Below, piece by piece: positions 17,885-24,547 of a DNA stretch of 64,000 bases. This DNA comes from Neoroseomonas marina. Its GTDB lineage: Bacteria; Pseudomonadota; Alphaproteobacteria; Acetobacterales; Acetobacteraceae. The notes under the pieces are model-generated. The model had not been told where the DNA came from, did not search any database, and saw only the letters and a list, made by a program, of their open reading frames with translations. Numbering within the stretch: position 1 is the first letter of the stretch; the number at the start of each line of letters is the position of its first letter. The position numbers were made by a program, and so were the translations under genes. The DNA lies in the NCBI RefSeq assembly GCF_012927745.1, contig NZ_JABBKX010000005.1, forward strand, positions 277,499 through 341,498, in the 5' to 3' direction.

Positions 17885-18128
17885 GGGCAGCCTCCCGCGG
17901 AAGCAGGCCGCAGGTCTCGAGGTTGGCGAGAATGGAGGCCGCACGGCAACTCCCGGACTGCGGTGCTCTGCTCGGCGGCGCCGGCGCCTTGTCGTCGTCG
18001 AGGACCGCGATGCCGATCGCTCGGGCGGCGGCCAGGAGGCGCGCCGCGCCCTCCCGAGGAGAATCGGCGGTGGTGGCTGCAGGCATTTCGAGAATTCCCC
18101 TCGCAAGCGAGGGCCGAGGCTGTGCCAT
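17877..18128 (-). CDS. Small hypothetical protein, 83 aa, first gene of tail module
   Basis: The N-terminus is disordered and the C-terminal 25 residues (AASILANLETCGLLPREAAR) appear folded. It starts at ATG 18128; an internal ATG (MPAATTADS) is also possible. Its 3' end overlaps the next gene. Family unknown. Confidence 0.45.
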   Translation of the reverse strand: MAQPRPSLARGILEMPAATTADSPREGAARLLAAARAIGIAVLDDDKAPAPPSRAPQSGSCRAASILANLETCGLLPREAARG

Positions 18129-18468
18129 AGTTCAATTCGGAGTCAAAGGAAACCACGACGGAGAGAATCGATATTGTCCGCAGGACAGATATTAGAACCG
18201 GGTGATTTTCAGCGTACTCGGTATACTGTCTGTCATCCTCGGATTATGTCTGCACATGGCGGATATTTTGCTACGAATTCGATGTGGCTTCTCGGTCACT
18301 GTAGCGCGGCGGGTTCGGGCGAGGGACACGACCGAACCGCCGGGCATCGGACGCGCTCCCGGCCTCGTGGACTGCGGCGCGCAAGGCGTCCTGCGCGCCG
18401 ACCCTCGCCGCCTCCCTCATCGGGATATGCCCTTCGTTGCGTCGTTGTGGGGTTGAGGCGGGCGGGAC
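18129..18468. other. 340-bp intergenic region upstream of the tail module
   Basis: The part 18160-18300 is clearly less GC-rich than its surroundings and holds a near-perfect inverted repeat (18171-18192). It is a probable promoter and operator for the tail module. An 84-codon plus-strand frame from a GTG at 18202 has a hydrophobic start but no other support. Confidence 0.4.
18171..18192. promoter_or_regulatory. Inverted repeat ATATTGTCC-GCA-GGACAGATAT
   Basis: Nine-base arms with one extra base in the right arm and a 3-base spacer, 43 bp upstream of the first tail-module gene. It looks like a repressor operator, possibly for one of the element's helix-turn-helix proteins. Confidence 0.4.
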
Positions 18469-18672
18469 CTACGCTGCCCGGCTTCGCCAGTCGGGCGGCA
18501 GGAAGCGATCCACGTCGAGGCGTTGGCCGCTCGTGGCCTCGTGCCGTGCAAGGGTCGCGAGGCCCAGGCTTAGGGCGTCAGTGAGGCCATCATCGACGGC
18601 CTGGCCTGTGCTGGAAAGCGCATCACCGATCGCCGAAAGAATACGCGCGAGATCCATGACATTAATTTCCAT
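18469..18672 (-). CDS. Hypothetical protein, 67 aa
   Basis: It starts at ATG 18672 behind a strong AAGGAGGG site. It contains MEINVMDLARILSAIGDALS, then LSLGLATLARHEATSGQ and a C-terminal RLDVDRFLPPDWRSRAA. No membrane segment is evident. It lies between the excision regulators and the tail module. Family unknown. Confidence 0.55.
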   Translation of the reverse strand: MEINVMDLARILSAIGDALSSTGQAVDDGLTDALSLGLATLARHEATSGQRLDVDRFLPPDWRSRAA

Positions 18673-18706
18673 GTTTTGGCCCTCCTTCCTGGCCGCAAGT
18701 CAAGTC

Positions 18707-18731
18707 ATGCATATAGCGCTATGTAATGCAT
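18707..18731. promoter_or_regulatory. Palindromic site ATAGCGCTAT bracketed by ATGCAT
   Basis: A perfect 10-bp palindrome (18713-18722) lies between two ATGCAT hexamers (18707-18712 and 18726-18731), 35 bp upstream of the 67-aa gene. A plausible operator for a dimeric regulator of the element. Confidence 0.4.
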
Positions 18732-18739
18732 CTACCTTT

Positions 18740-19165
18740 TTAGTTGGGGGTCTCAACATCGTGTTGAGCCGTATTACTGGTCCACTCCGATCCGGACATT
18801 TGCGCAGCCGCGTCAAGGGCGGTTCCGAGGTCTGGCCAGGTTGCCCGCGCTACCGCAAGCAACTCCCGCACTATCGCGCCGTACCGCAGCATCTTCTGGA
18901 CGTCGCTTCCGATGGTGGCGAGGAGACTGTCCAGGTCCCGCGCCTCCGGCGCCAGCACGCGGATGCGAGCCGACAGGAATGCGATTTCTCGTGCGGCATC
19001 GGCATCGGGATACGGGGAGATGTGGCGGGCCGACCTCCCCACGATCGCCGAACCGGCAAGCAGGGCATCCCGGAAGGTGAGCGACCGAACTGCACGCTCC
19101 GCGGCCTCGAGACGAGCAGCGCCGAAATAGTCGGCCGGTGTGCCGAACGCGGCGGGCGCCGTCAC
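18740..19165 (-). CDS. Hypothetical protein, 141 aa
   Basis: This is a helical Ala/Arg-rich protein (YFGAARLEAAERAVRSLTFR, IRVLAPEARDLDSLLATIGS). Its ATG overlaps the stop of the upstream DNA-binding gene (ATGA), so the two are translated together. It may be a partner of the regulator. I do not recognise a family. Confidence 0.55.
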   Translation of the reverse strand: MTAPAAFGTPADYFGAARLEAAERAVRSLTFRDALLAGSAIVGRSARHISPYPDADAAREIAFLSARIRVLAPEARDLDSLLATIGSDVQKMLRYGAIVRELLAVARATWPDLGTALDAAAQMSGSEWTSNTAQHDVETPN

Positions 19166-19410
19166 GACCGCTGCTCCCGCGTCGCCGCCTCGTGTGCGTT
19201 CGACTTGAACGTTCGGCTACGCATCCAGGCGTCAAGGTCGGCCTTTGCATAGGCGACGCGGCGCTTTCCGAGGCGGATCATCGGAGGGCCATCGCCATCG
19301 ACGGCGAGGCGCTCGAGGGTCTTGGTGGAGCACTTCACGTAGATCGCAGCACGGGTGCGCGTCAGATAGACGTCGCTGATGTCGTGTGGGTCGGGCTTGA
19401 CGGTGTCCAT
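19162..19410 (-). CDS. AlpA/excisionase-like regulator, 82 aa
   Basis: Residues about 15-67 are a winged-helix DNA-binding segment: YLTRTRAAIYVKCSTKTLER, GPPMIRLGKRRVAYAKADLD, then AWMRSR. This is the pattern of MerR-like excisionases/AlpA found beside P4-type integrases. A GGAG site precedes the ATG. It lies 90 bp upstream of the integrase stop on the same strand, in an operon with the 141-aa gene. Confidence 0.8.
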   Translation of the reverse strand: MDTVKPDPHDISDVYLTRTRAAIYVKCSTKTLERLAVDGDGPPMIRLGKRRVAYAKADLDAWMRSRTFKSNAHEAATREQRS

Positions 19411-19470
19411 GTCGCCTTCGCTCCTCTGCTTTCGGCAGTCGGAGGAATAGCGGACACGAGCGGACGCGCC

Positions 19471-19502
19471 GGGGGACAGTCTGCCCGCCGAGGGGGGACA
19501 GT
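19471..19502. repeat. Direct repeat GGGGGACAGT, 22-bp period
   Basis: Copies at 19471-19480 and 19493-19502 are two helical turns apart, between the integrase stop and the regulator gene. They could bind an integration or regulatory protein, or form part of the regulator's promoter. Confidence 0.35.
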
Positions 19503-21227
19503 TTATCTCGAGCGCGCGGTCGCTCTGCTTGCGATCTCTCGCATCACCTCGTCCAGATTGCTCGGCACAGCATTCTCGCTATTGAGCAGGTCCGTCAGTT
19601 CGCGAAGCGCCTGCCACCGACGCTGGATCGAGTTGGACTGATCCTCGAAGTCCGCATTGAGCCGCTCGAGCCGGGGATCAAACTGCACGCCGAGAGATTG
19701 GGCGCGCCGAACGGCCTTCATCCACTGCGCAACCGCCTCCCGCCGCTCGTTCATGGCAGTGATTAATCTGCCAGCATTCGTCCCATTCCTCTCTAGCGCT
19801 CTGAGCATTCTATCGAAGCGCTTCTCTTCGGTCTCTCGATCCGCCGCGCGGACCCGTCCCGTCCTAACTCGCAACTCGGCAAGGGCCTTACTGCGGAGAT
19901 GCGGATTCTCAGCGGCTAGGCAAAGCATCTCCTCATTGATGTAGCGAAGCCCAAGTGAGGTCGGGCTCGGCCTGTGAGTGGTGGCTGGGATCTTTGCTGA
20001 GGGCACCGCCCCCGCCATCCCGGTGTCGGCCGCGGCAATCAAATCCATGACATGCTTCGACCAACGGTCGAGCGCGTCGCGTCGCTCTGCCTCGTACTGG
20101 TGGCGCTGATAGACGCCGACGATGCCGGTGCGCGTTCCGCTCACGTGATTCAGCACTGCCTCGATAATCACGGGCAGCACGCCAAGCCGCTGCATCCCTG
20201 TTGCTGCAGTCCGCCGCAGATCATGCAGGACCCAAGGCGCAACGCTCTCCCCAACAGCGTCGTCGAGCCGCGCCTTCATCTTGCTGAAGCCGGATGGCGA
20301 TGTCTCGCCGCGGCTCTGGAACACGTAGATGGCACCCTTCTCGCGCGGCTGCGATCGAATGATCTCCAGTGCGGAGGCGGAGAGCGGCACAAGGTGGGTC
20401 GCATTGTTCTTGGCGCGCTCTCGCGGGATGGTCCACATTGCGCGCTCGAGATCTACTTCTGCCCAGGTCATCCCGGCGACCTCACTGCGGCGCTGCGCCG
20501 TCAGGATCAGCAGGCGGGTGATGTTGCGCCAGGTCCGAGCCATTCCCTCCGTCGCCTTCCACACGGCGACAATCTCGTCATCGCTGAGGACTCGGTCTCG
20601 GGCGACCGCCTTGGTCGGCTTTGGGATGCTGGCCCACGGATTTACCTCGATCTCGCCCCGGCCGATCGCGAATTTCCAGCATGCATGCCCGGCCGCGTGC
20701 AGATGGTTCGCGGCATAGGGGCCCCTCGCCCCAGCCGTGGCATCGAGGGCTTCGCGGACGTCGGTCTTCGTTATGGCGGCAGCCGGCTTGTCCAGGAGCT
20801 TATCAAAGGCCGCCTTCAAGGTTCCCTCGCTTTGCGAACGGTAGTCTGCGGTCCGCTGCGACAGGTGCTTCTCGCTCCATTGGTCGATCATGATCCGGAC
20901 AGTGAAAGCTACGCGTTGGCGCTCAGCCTTTTGCGCGGCCACCGCAGCCTTGCGCTCGGAAACCGGATCGCCGCCAGCGCGGACCCTGCCCCGCTCTTGT
21001 TCGGCTCGCTTTCGGGCCTGAGCGGTGGTGAGTTCCGTGCCCCAGGTGCCGATGACGAGCCGCCGCTTCTGGCCGGCCACCTTGTACTGAAGGCCGAAGA
21101 CCTTCGCACCCTTGGCCGGAACTCGGACGTAAAAGCCTCGGAGGGCGTCATCGAATACGAGGGTGTCCTTGACCCCCGCAGGACAAGCCAGGGCCCCAAC
21201 AACCGCGTCCGTGAGCCGTACCGCCAC
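19503..21227 (-). CDS. P4-type tyrosine integrase with long C-terminal extension, 574 aa
   Basis: Site-specific recombinase that integrates the element at tRNA-Arg. The N-terminal arm-binding domain (LTDAVVGAL, DDALRGFYVRV) is of the DUF4102 kind, followed by a SAM-like core-binding domain. Catalytic residues are visible: Arg246 (TAQRRSEV), His335 and Arg338 (LHDLRRTAA), His361 (LNHVSG) and Tyr373 (GVYQRHQY). Usual integrases of this group end near residue 400; here about 170 further helical residues follow. The start is GTG with a GGAGGAAGG site. The gene lies beside the att site, 180 bp from the tRNA fragment. Confidence 0.92.
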   Translation of the reverse strand: MAVRLTDAVVGALACPAGVKDTLVFDDALRGFYVRVPAKGAKVFGLQYKVAGQKRRLVIGTWGTELTTAQARKRAEQERGRVRAGGDPVSERKAAVAAQKAERQRVAFTVRIMIDQWSEKHLSQRTADYRSQSEGTLKAAFDKLLDKPAAAITKTDVREALDATAGARGPYAANHLHAAGHACWKFAIGRGEIEVNPWASIPKPTKAVARDRVLSDDEIVAVWKATEGMARTWRNITRLLILTAQRRSEVAGMTWAEVDLERAMWTIPRERAKNNATHLVPLSASALEIIRSQPREKGAIYVFQSRGETSPSGFSKMKARLDDAVGESVAPWVLHDLRRTAATGMQRLGVLPVIIEAVLNHVSGTRTGIVGVYQRHQYEAERRDALDRWSKHVMDLIAAADTGMAGAVPSAKIPATTHRPSPTSLGLRYINEEMLCLAAENPHLRSKALAELRVRTGRVRAADRETEEKRFDRMLRALERNGTNAGRLITAMNERREAVAQWMKAVRRAQSLGVQFDPRLERLNADFEDQSNSIQRRWQALRELTDLLNSENAVPSNLDEVMREIASRATARSR

Positions 21228-21257
21228 CGCCTTCCTCCGCGCGCCCGGCCCAACAAT

Positions 21258-21375
21258 GCGGACCCCTAGCGGACCCCCATTGTCGAGTAGGACGGACCGC
21301 TTGTGTCCGTCCTTGTCTCATGCCCTTCCCGGCATATCAACGGTTTTGCGGGCACCTGAGGGCTCGCGGACCCCT
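21258..21375. repeat. GCGGACCCC repeats between integrase and att core
   Basis: GCGGACCCCT or GCGGACCCCC occurs at 21258-21267, 21269-21278 and 21366-21375, with a partial copy (CGGACCC) near 21390. Position between the integrase start and the tRNA fragment suggests arm-type integrase binding sites of attP. Confidence 0.5.
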
Positions 21376-21406
21376 CAGTCACCCCACGACGGACCCGGTA
21401 TCCATT

Positions 21407-21452
21407 ATTCCTAATCCTGGGGCCGTGAGTTCGAATCTCGCCGGGGACACCA
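21407..21452 (+). other. att site: 3' part of tRNA-Arg(CCU)
   Basis: The sequence runs from the anticodon loop (TTCCTAA, anticodon CCU) through TCCTG, the variable loop, a T arm (GTGAG-TTCGAAT-CTCGC), the acceptor strand CGGGGAC, discriminator A and CCA. The 5' half (D arm, 5' acceptor GTCCCCG, 5' anticodon strand CAGGA) is missing. This is the left-over 3' end produced when an element enters a tRNA gene, so it marks the right border of the element. The functional tRNA should be at the other border. Confidence 0.75.
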
Positions 21453-21457
21453 CCACA

Positions 21458-21477
21458 CCGGCCGCCGCGGCGGCCGG
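21458..21477. terminator. Perfect 20-bp GC palindrome after the tRNA fragment
   Basis: A self-complementary block of only G and C starts 5 bp after the CCA end. It may be the former tRNA terminator, though no T-run follows. Confidence 0.35.
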
Positions 21478-21522
21478 GAACGCCGCGAGCTCAAGCACCC
21501 CAAGCAGCCGCCGTCCGCGCCC

Positions 21523-21786
21523 CTAACCGGCCGCGACGAGCACCCGCAGGCAGATCTCATCCCATGTCAGCTTCGGCGGCGATGGACTGCCGACCGTCTC
21601 GCCGTTCTCGGCAAGCCAGCTGGCGATGACGGCATTCACCGACGGATCGTGCAGCATCTTCTCCCGCATCTCGTCATCGGGAACGTCGTCGTCGCCGAAC
21701 AGCACGTGGCCGAACAGAAGTCCCTGCCTGACCTGGAACCGAGCCGTATGCGGTCCGACACGCAGTACTTCGATCTTCGATCCCAT
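21523..21786 (-). CDS. Hypothetical protein, 87 aa
   Basis: The ATG at 21786 is chosen for its GGAGGGG site; the longer frame upstream lacks support. It reads MGSKIEVLRVGPHTARFQVR, then an acidic DDDVPDDEMREKML and a C-terminal KLTWDEICLRVLVAAG. Small and soluble, without a recognised family. It is the first gene outside the element on the right and convergent with it. Confidence 0.6.
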   Translation of the reverse strand: MGSKIEVLRVGPHTARFQVRQGLLFGHVLFGDDDVPDDEMREKMLHDPSVNAVIASWLAENGETVGSPSPPKLTWDEICLRVLVAAG

Positions 21787-22091
21787 GATGCCCCTCCGGT
21801 TCTGCGTTTGCGCGGAAGGTAGGAGGGCCGATCCGTGCTGGCACTCACATTTCTTCGAGCGTGCGCTGTGGGCAACTGCGAAGCAGCGCGCTTCGCCGCC
21901 GAAGTGATTGATTCGCACCCGGCGGCCGCCGCAGCCGCGATCCGTCAATTCGCCGCGAGCGCCCCTTCCCGATACAGCAATCGTACCGGCCTGCGTCGTC
22001 GATGCTGGCAGCACCGACAGCACAGCGCTGCTGCGCGTGAACCTCCGCCCGCACGCGACGGTTCTAGGAAGGTCCAACCGGAGATGACCCG
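21787..22091. other. 305-bp intergenic region, divergent promoters
   Basis: No gene is seen. It must hold the promoter of the 87-aa gene (minus) and of the stress genes (plus). GAAC-N16-CGGTTCT at 22039-22065 vaguely resembles an EcfG-type general-stress promoter (GGAAC-N16/17-CGTT) but does not match it exactly. Confidence 0.35.
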
Positions 22092-22241
22092 ATGCCTCGG
22101 ATCAAGAAGGATGCGCCTGCTGCGGCGAGCGTGAAGGCGACGGCACCTGCCAAATCGAAACTGCGCCCTGTACCCGATCGCGCGACGAAGCGCGGTGGGC
22201 CGCGCCGCCCGCGGGATGTCGGTCCCGCAATGCGGGCGTGA
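22092..22241 (+). CDS. Small basic protein, 49 aa
   Basis: An ATG with CGGAG about 9 bp upstream opens a 49-codon frame: MPRIKKDAPAAASVKATAPA, KSKLRPVPDRATKRGGPRRP, RDVGPAMRA. It is rich in Lys, Arg, Pro and Ala, like histone-H1-type tails, and is certainly disordered. It ends 12 bp before the YciF-like gene, so they form an operon. It may bind nucleic acid. Confidence 0.5.
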   Translation: MPRIKKDAPAAASVKATAPAKSKLRPVPDRATKRGGPRRPRDVGPAMRA

Positions 22242-22253
22242 GGACCGGCATCG

Positions 22254-22745
22254 ATGGCAGATAGCCGCGACATCTTTCTCCAGTGGCTGCGCGATGCGCA
22301 TGCGATGGAGGAGCAGGCGGAACAGATGCTCGCATCGACGGCCGGCCGTCTCGAAAGCTACGGGGACCTCAAGCTGCGCCTTCTGCAGCACCAATCCGAA
22401 ACGCGTGAGCATGCGCGCCTCGTGGACGCCTGCTTGAGACGGCATGGCACCGCGTCCTCGACCATCAAGGACATGACCGCACGCGCGACGGCCTTCGCAC
22501 AGGGGCTCAGCGGCCTCTTCGTGGCGGACGAGGTCATCAAGGCGACGCTGGCGAGCACGACCTTCGAGCACATGGAGATCGCCTCCTACGCGATCATCAT
22601 CGCAGCCGCCGAGGCGCTCGGCGACGCCGAGACCGTGTCGATCTGCAGGCGCATCCTCGAAGACGAACAGCAGATGGCGCGTTGGCTCGAGGAGAACACG
22701 CCGGCGGTGGTGCAGCGCTTCCTGGCGACGGGCGCCGGCACGTAG
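22254..22745 (+). CDS. YciE/YciF-family (DUF892) ferritin-like protein, 163 aa
   Basis: A four-helix-bundle protein of usual family length: IFLQWLRDAHAMEEQAEQML, LQHQSETREHARLVDACLRR, TTFEHMEIASYAIIIAAAEA and RRILEDEQQMARWLEENTPA. The repeated Glu and ExxH pairs (E19, E49/H53, E105/H106, E136) match a di-iron site. These proteins are linked to oxidative, osmotic and bile stress. Neighbours (Mn-catalase, BON protein) fit a stress role. Confidence 0.85.
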   Translation: MADSRDIFLQWLRDAHAMEEQAEQMLASTAGRLESYGDLKLRLLQHQSETREHARLVDACLRRHGTASSTIKDMTARATAFAQGLSGLFVADEVIKATLASTTFEHMEIASYAIIIAAAEALGDAETVSICRRILEDEQQMARWLEENTPAVVQRFLATGAGT

Positions 22746-22988
22746 GCGACCGCGCCTCGAGGTCGCCTGCAGCGACACCGCACACCGCATTCGACACGCC
22801 ATGCAGCCCCGCGCCGCGTGGCGTTTCCTCGTGCGCGAGCGGGTTTGGAAGGCAGGCTCGATGCGCGGAAGACTCTCATCGCTGTTCATGCAGCGCTGCG
22901 AACTTCGGGGCGGACGACCGGTTCTCCTTTGCGGCAACCGAGCGGCCATCGTCCGCTCAATATCGCCAAAGATGAATGGAGACGCAGC

Positions 22989-23675
22989 ATGCCAATGAAC
23001 CGGAACATGCCGGACCGCGACGAGCGTGGTCGCTTCGTGTCCGACGACGACGACGATCGGCGGGGCGGCCGCGGCCGCTATGAATCGCGCGGCTACGATC
23101 GCGACAGGGACGATCGGGGCCGCTTCGTGTCCGACGACGATGACGACGGCTACCGCCGCTCGCGGTCGGGCCGCGACGACGACGATCGTCCCCGCAGCAG
23201 CGGCTGGTACGGCGACTCCCGCGGCCATTCGGAGGCCGCGCGCCGTGGCTGGGAAGGCCGCGGCCGCGGCTATCGCGACGACGACGATGACGGCCGGGAC
23301 CGCTATCGCGGCGAAGGCCGTGACCACGGCGAGGGCGGCTGGTTTGGCGACCCGCGCGGCCGTTCGGAAGCATCGCGGATGGGTTGGGATCACCGGCGCG
23401 AGGGCGGCGGTGGCCGCTATCGGGACGATGACGGCGACCGCCGTGGTGGCCGCTACCGCGACGACGATCGCGACCGTGGCCAGGGCGGTTGGTTCGGCGA
23501 TCCCCGGGGTCATGCCGAAGCGTCTCGCCTCGGCTGGGAGCATCGGCGCGATGGTGGCCGCGGCCGCTACCGCGACGATGACGACGATCGCGGCGGACGC
23601 GGTCAGGGCGGCTGGTTCGGTGACCCCGAGGGTCATTCCGAAGCCTCCCGACGCGGGTGGCAGAACCGCCGCTAG
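22989..23675 (+). CDS. Disordered repeat protein with GWFGDxxGHSEASRxGW motifs, 228 aa
   Basis: The ATG at 22989 has a GGAG site; the longer frame upstream is unlikely. The protein is almost wholly Arg, Asp, Gly and Ser. GRFVSDDDDD occurs twice near the N-terminus, and a motif of the form GW[FY]GD[PS]xGHSEA[AS]RxGW occurs four times (near residues 75, 125, 171 and 207), with RGRYRDDDD linkers. The motif recalls the KGG stress-induced repeat of general stress proteins, with GW in place of KGG. No catalytic domain is visible. It probably acts as a hydrophilic protectant. A perfect 12-bp hairpin follows. Confidence 0.75.
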   Translation: MPMNRNMPDRDERGRFVSDDDDDRRGGRGRYESRGYDRDRDDRGRFVSDDDDDGYRRSRSGRDDDDRPRSSGWYGDSRGHSEAARRGWEGRGRGYRDDDDDGRDRYRGEGRDHGEGGWFGDPRGRSEASRMGWDHRREGGGGRYRDDDGDRRGGRYRDDDRDRGQGGWFGDPRGHAEASRLGWEHRRDGGRGRYRDDDDDRGGRGQGGWFGDPEGHSEASRRGWQNRR

Positions 23676-23689
23676 CGTGCCGGGGCGGC

Positions 23690-23716
23690 GGGCGGCCACG
23701 GGCACCGTGGCCGCCC
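23690..23716. terminator. Perfect 12-bp stem hairpin after the repeat-protein gene
   Basis: GGGCGGCCACGG pairs with CCGTGGCCGCCC over a GCA loop, 15 bp after the stop. No T-run follows, so it may be a weak terminator or an mRNA-stabilising hairpin. Confidence 0.55.
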
Positions 23717-23771
23717 ACGCCTTCCTTCATCCGGTGCCGCAGTTCTCGCATGTCCAGGGGAGTTTCAGGTG

Positions 23772-24473
23772 ATGCCGCAACGCGGGCGCTATGAGGATCA
23801 CGAATCCGGTCGGGCGTATCGCTACGGTCGGGACCGCGACGACGCGGGCCGGGACCGCCAGGACTACGGGCGGTCGTACTACGGCGGTGGCGGGGATCGC
23901 TACGGTGTCGACAGGCCCGATGGCGACACCTTCGGTCGCCGCAGCCGGGATGATCGTCCCGACTACGGCCGCTCCGACGATGATCGCTATCCTTCGCCCG
24001 AGGCCGACTTCGCGCGAAGCGACTGGGCGCGGCGCGACAAGCCCGGCCGCGAGCGCGACGAGTACCGCGACGAGGACTGGCCCAGCGCGCTCACCCAGGA
24101 TCGCATCGGCGTGGGACAGCAGGACCCCTTCTCCGCCGGGCAGGCGGAAGGGCCGCATCGGGGCAAGGGGCCGCGCGGCTACAGCAGGAACGACGAGCAG
24201 ATCCGCGAGGATGTCTGCAGTCGCCTGGCCGATGACTCGAATCTGGATGCCACGGATATCGAGGTCGAGGTGAAGGACGGCGAGGTCACCCTCGCCGGCA
24301 ATGTCCGGGAACGCGGCGACAAGCGTCGCGCCGAGGATATCGCCGATGCCGCATCGGGCGTGAAGCACGTCCAGAACAACCTTCGCCTCAAGCCCGCGGG
24401 ATCGGGTGGCGAGGAGGACGGGTCCGAGAAGACGTCCGGCACCACGCAGATGCGCGCCGGCAAGAGGACCTGA
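23772..24473 (+). CDS. BON-domain stress protein with charged low-complexity N-terminus, 233 aa
   Basis: Residues 1-130 are low-complexity (Arg, Asp, Gly, Tyr). Residues about 140-205 form a BON domain: DEQIREDVCSRLADDSNLDA, IEVEVKDGEVTLAGNVRERG, ADAASGVKHVQNNLRLKP. BON domains bind membranes or lipids in OsmY-like proteins. Unlike OsmY there is no signal peptide, so the protein may stay in the cytoplasm. The start is ATG 23772; a GTG directly before it is also in frame. It shares composition with the preceding repeat protein. Confidence 0.82.
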   Translation: MPQRGRYEDHESGRAYRYGRDRDDAGRDRQDYGRSYYGGGGDRYGVDRPDGDTFGRRSRDDRPDYGRSDDDRYPSPEADFARSDWARRDKPGRERDEYRDEDWPSALTQDRIGVGQQDPFSAGQAEGPHRGKGPRGYSRNDEQIREDVCSRLADDSNLDATDIEVEVKDGEVTLAGNVRERGDKRRAEDIADAASGVKHVQNNLRLKPAGSGGEEDGSEKTSGTTQMRAGKRT

Positions 24474-24479
24474 CGAAGC

Positions 24480-24511
24480 CCGGCGGCGGGGACGCGCGCC
24501 CCCGCCGCCGG
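24480..24511. terminator. Perfect 12-bp stem hairpin between BON and catalase genes
   Basis: CCGGCGGCGGGG pairs with CCCCGCCGCCGG over an 8-base loop, shortly after the BON-gene stop. No T-run. It resembles the hairpin after the preceding gene in size and place. Confidence 0.55.
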
Positions 24512-24547
24512 TCCCCCGTCACGACCGACCATTCCGCAGAGCGAGGT

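Noticed and set aside
18202..18456. 84-codon plus-strand frame with hydrophobic start (GTG)
   Set aside because: No ribosome site, opposite strand to all neighbours, begins close to a likely operator, and the second half looks random.
20052..21269. 405-codon plus-strand frame
   Set aside because: Fully antisense to the integrase gene, whose catalytic residues are clear; composition is that of a GC-rich shadow frame.
21407..21452. Functional tRNA-Arg gene
   Set aside because: Only the 3' part from the anticodon loop is present; the 5' acceptor strand, the D arm and the 5' side of the anticodon stem are absent.
22039..22925. GAAC-N15/16-CGGTTCT at 22039-22065 and 22900-22925 as EcfG promoters
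   Set aside because: Both differ from GGAAC-N16/17-CGTT at the -35 and -10 elements; kept only as a weak note in the intergenic entry.
21945..23705. 586-codon minus-strand frame rich in Val, Ala and Ile
   Set aside because: Shadow of the Asp/Arg/Gly repeats of the stress protein (GAC/CGC read backwards) and of the YciF-like gene.
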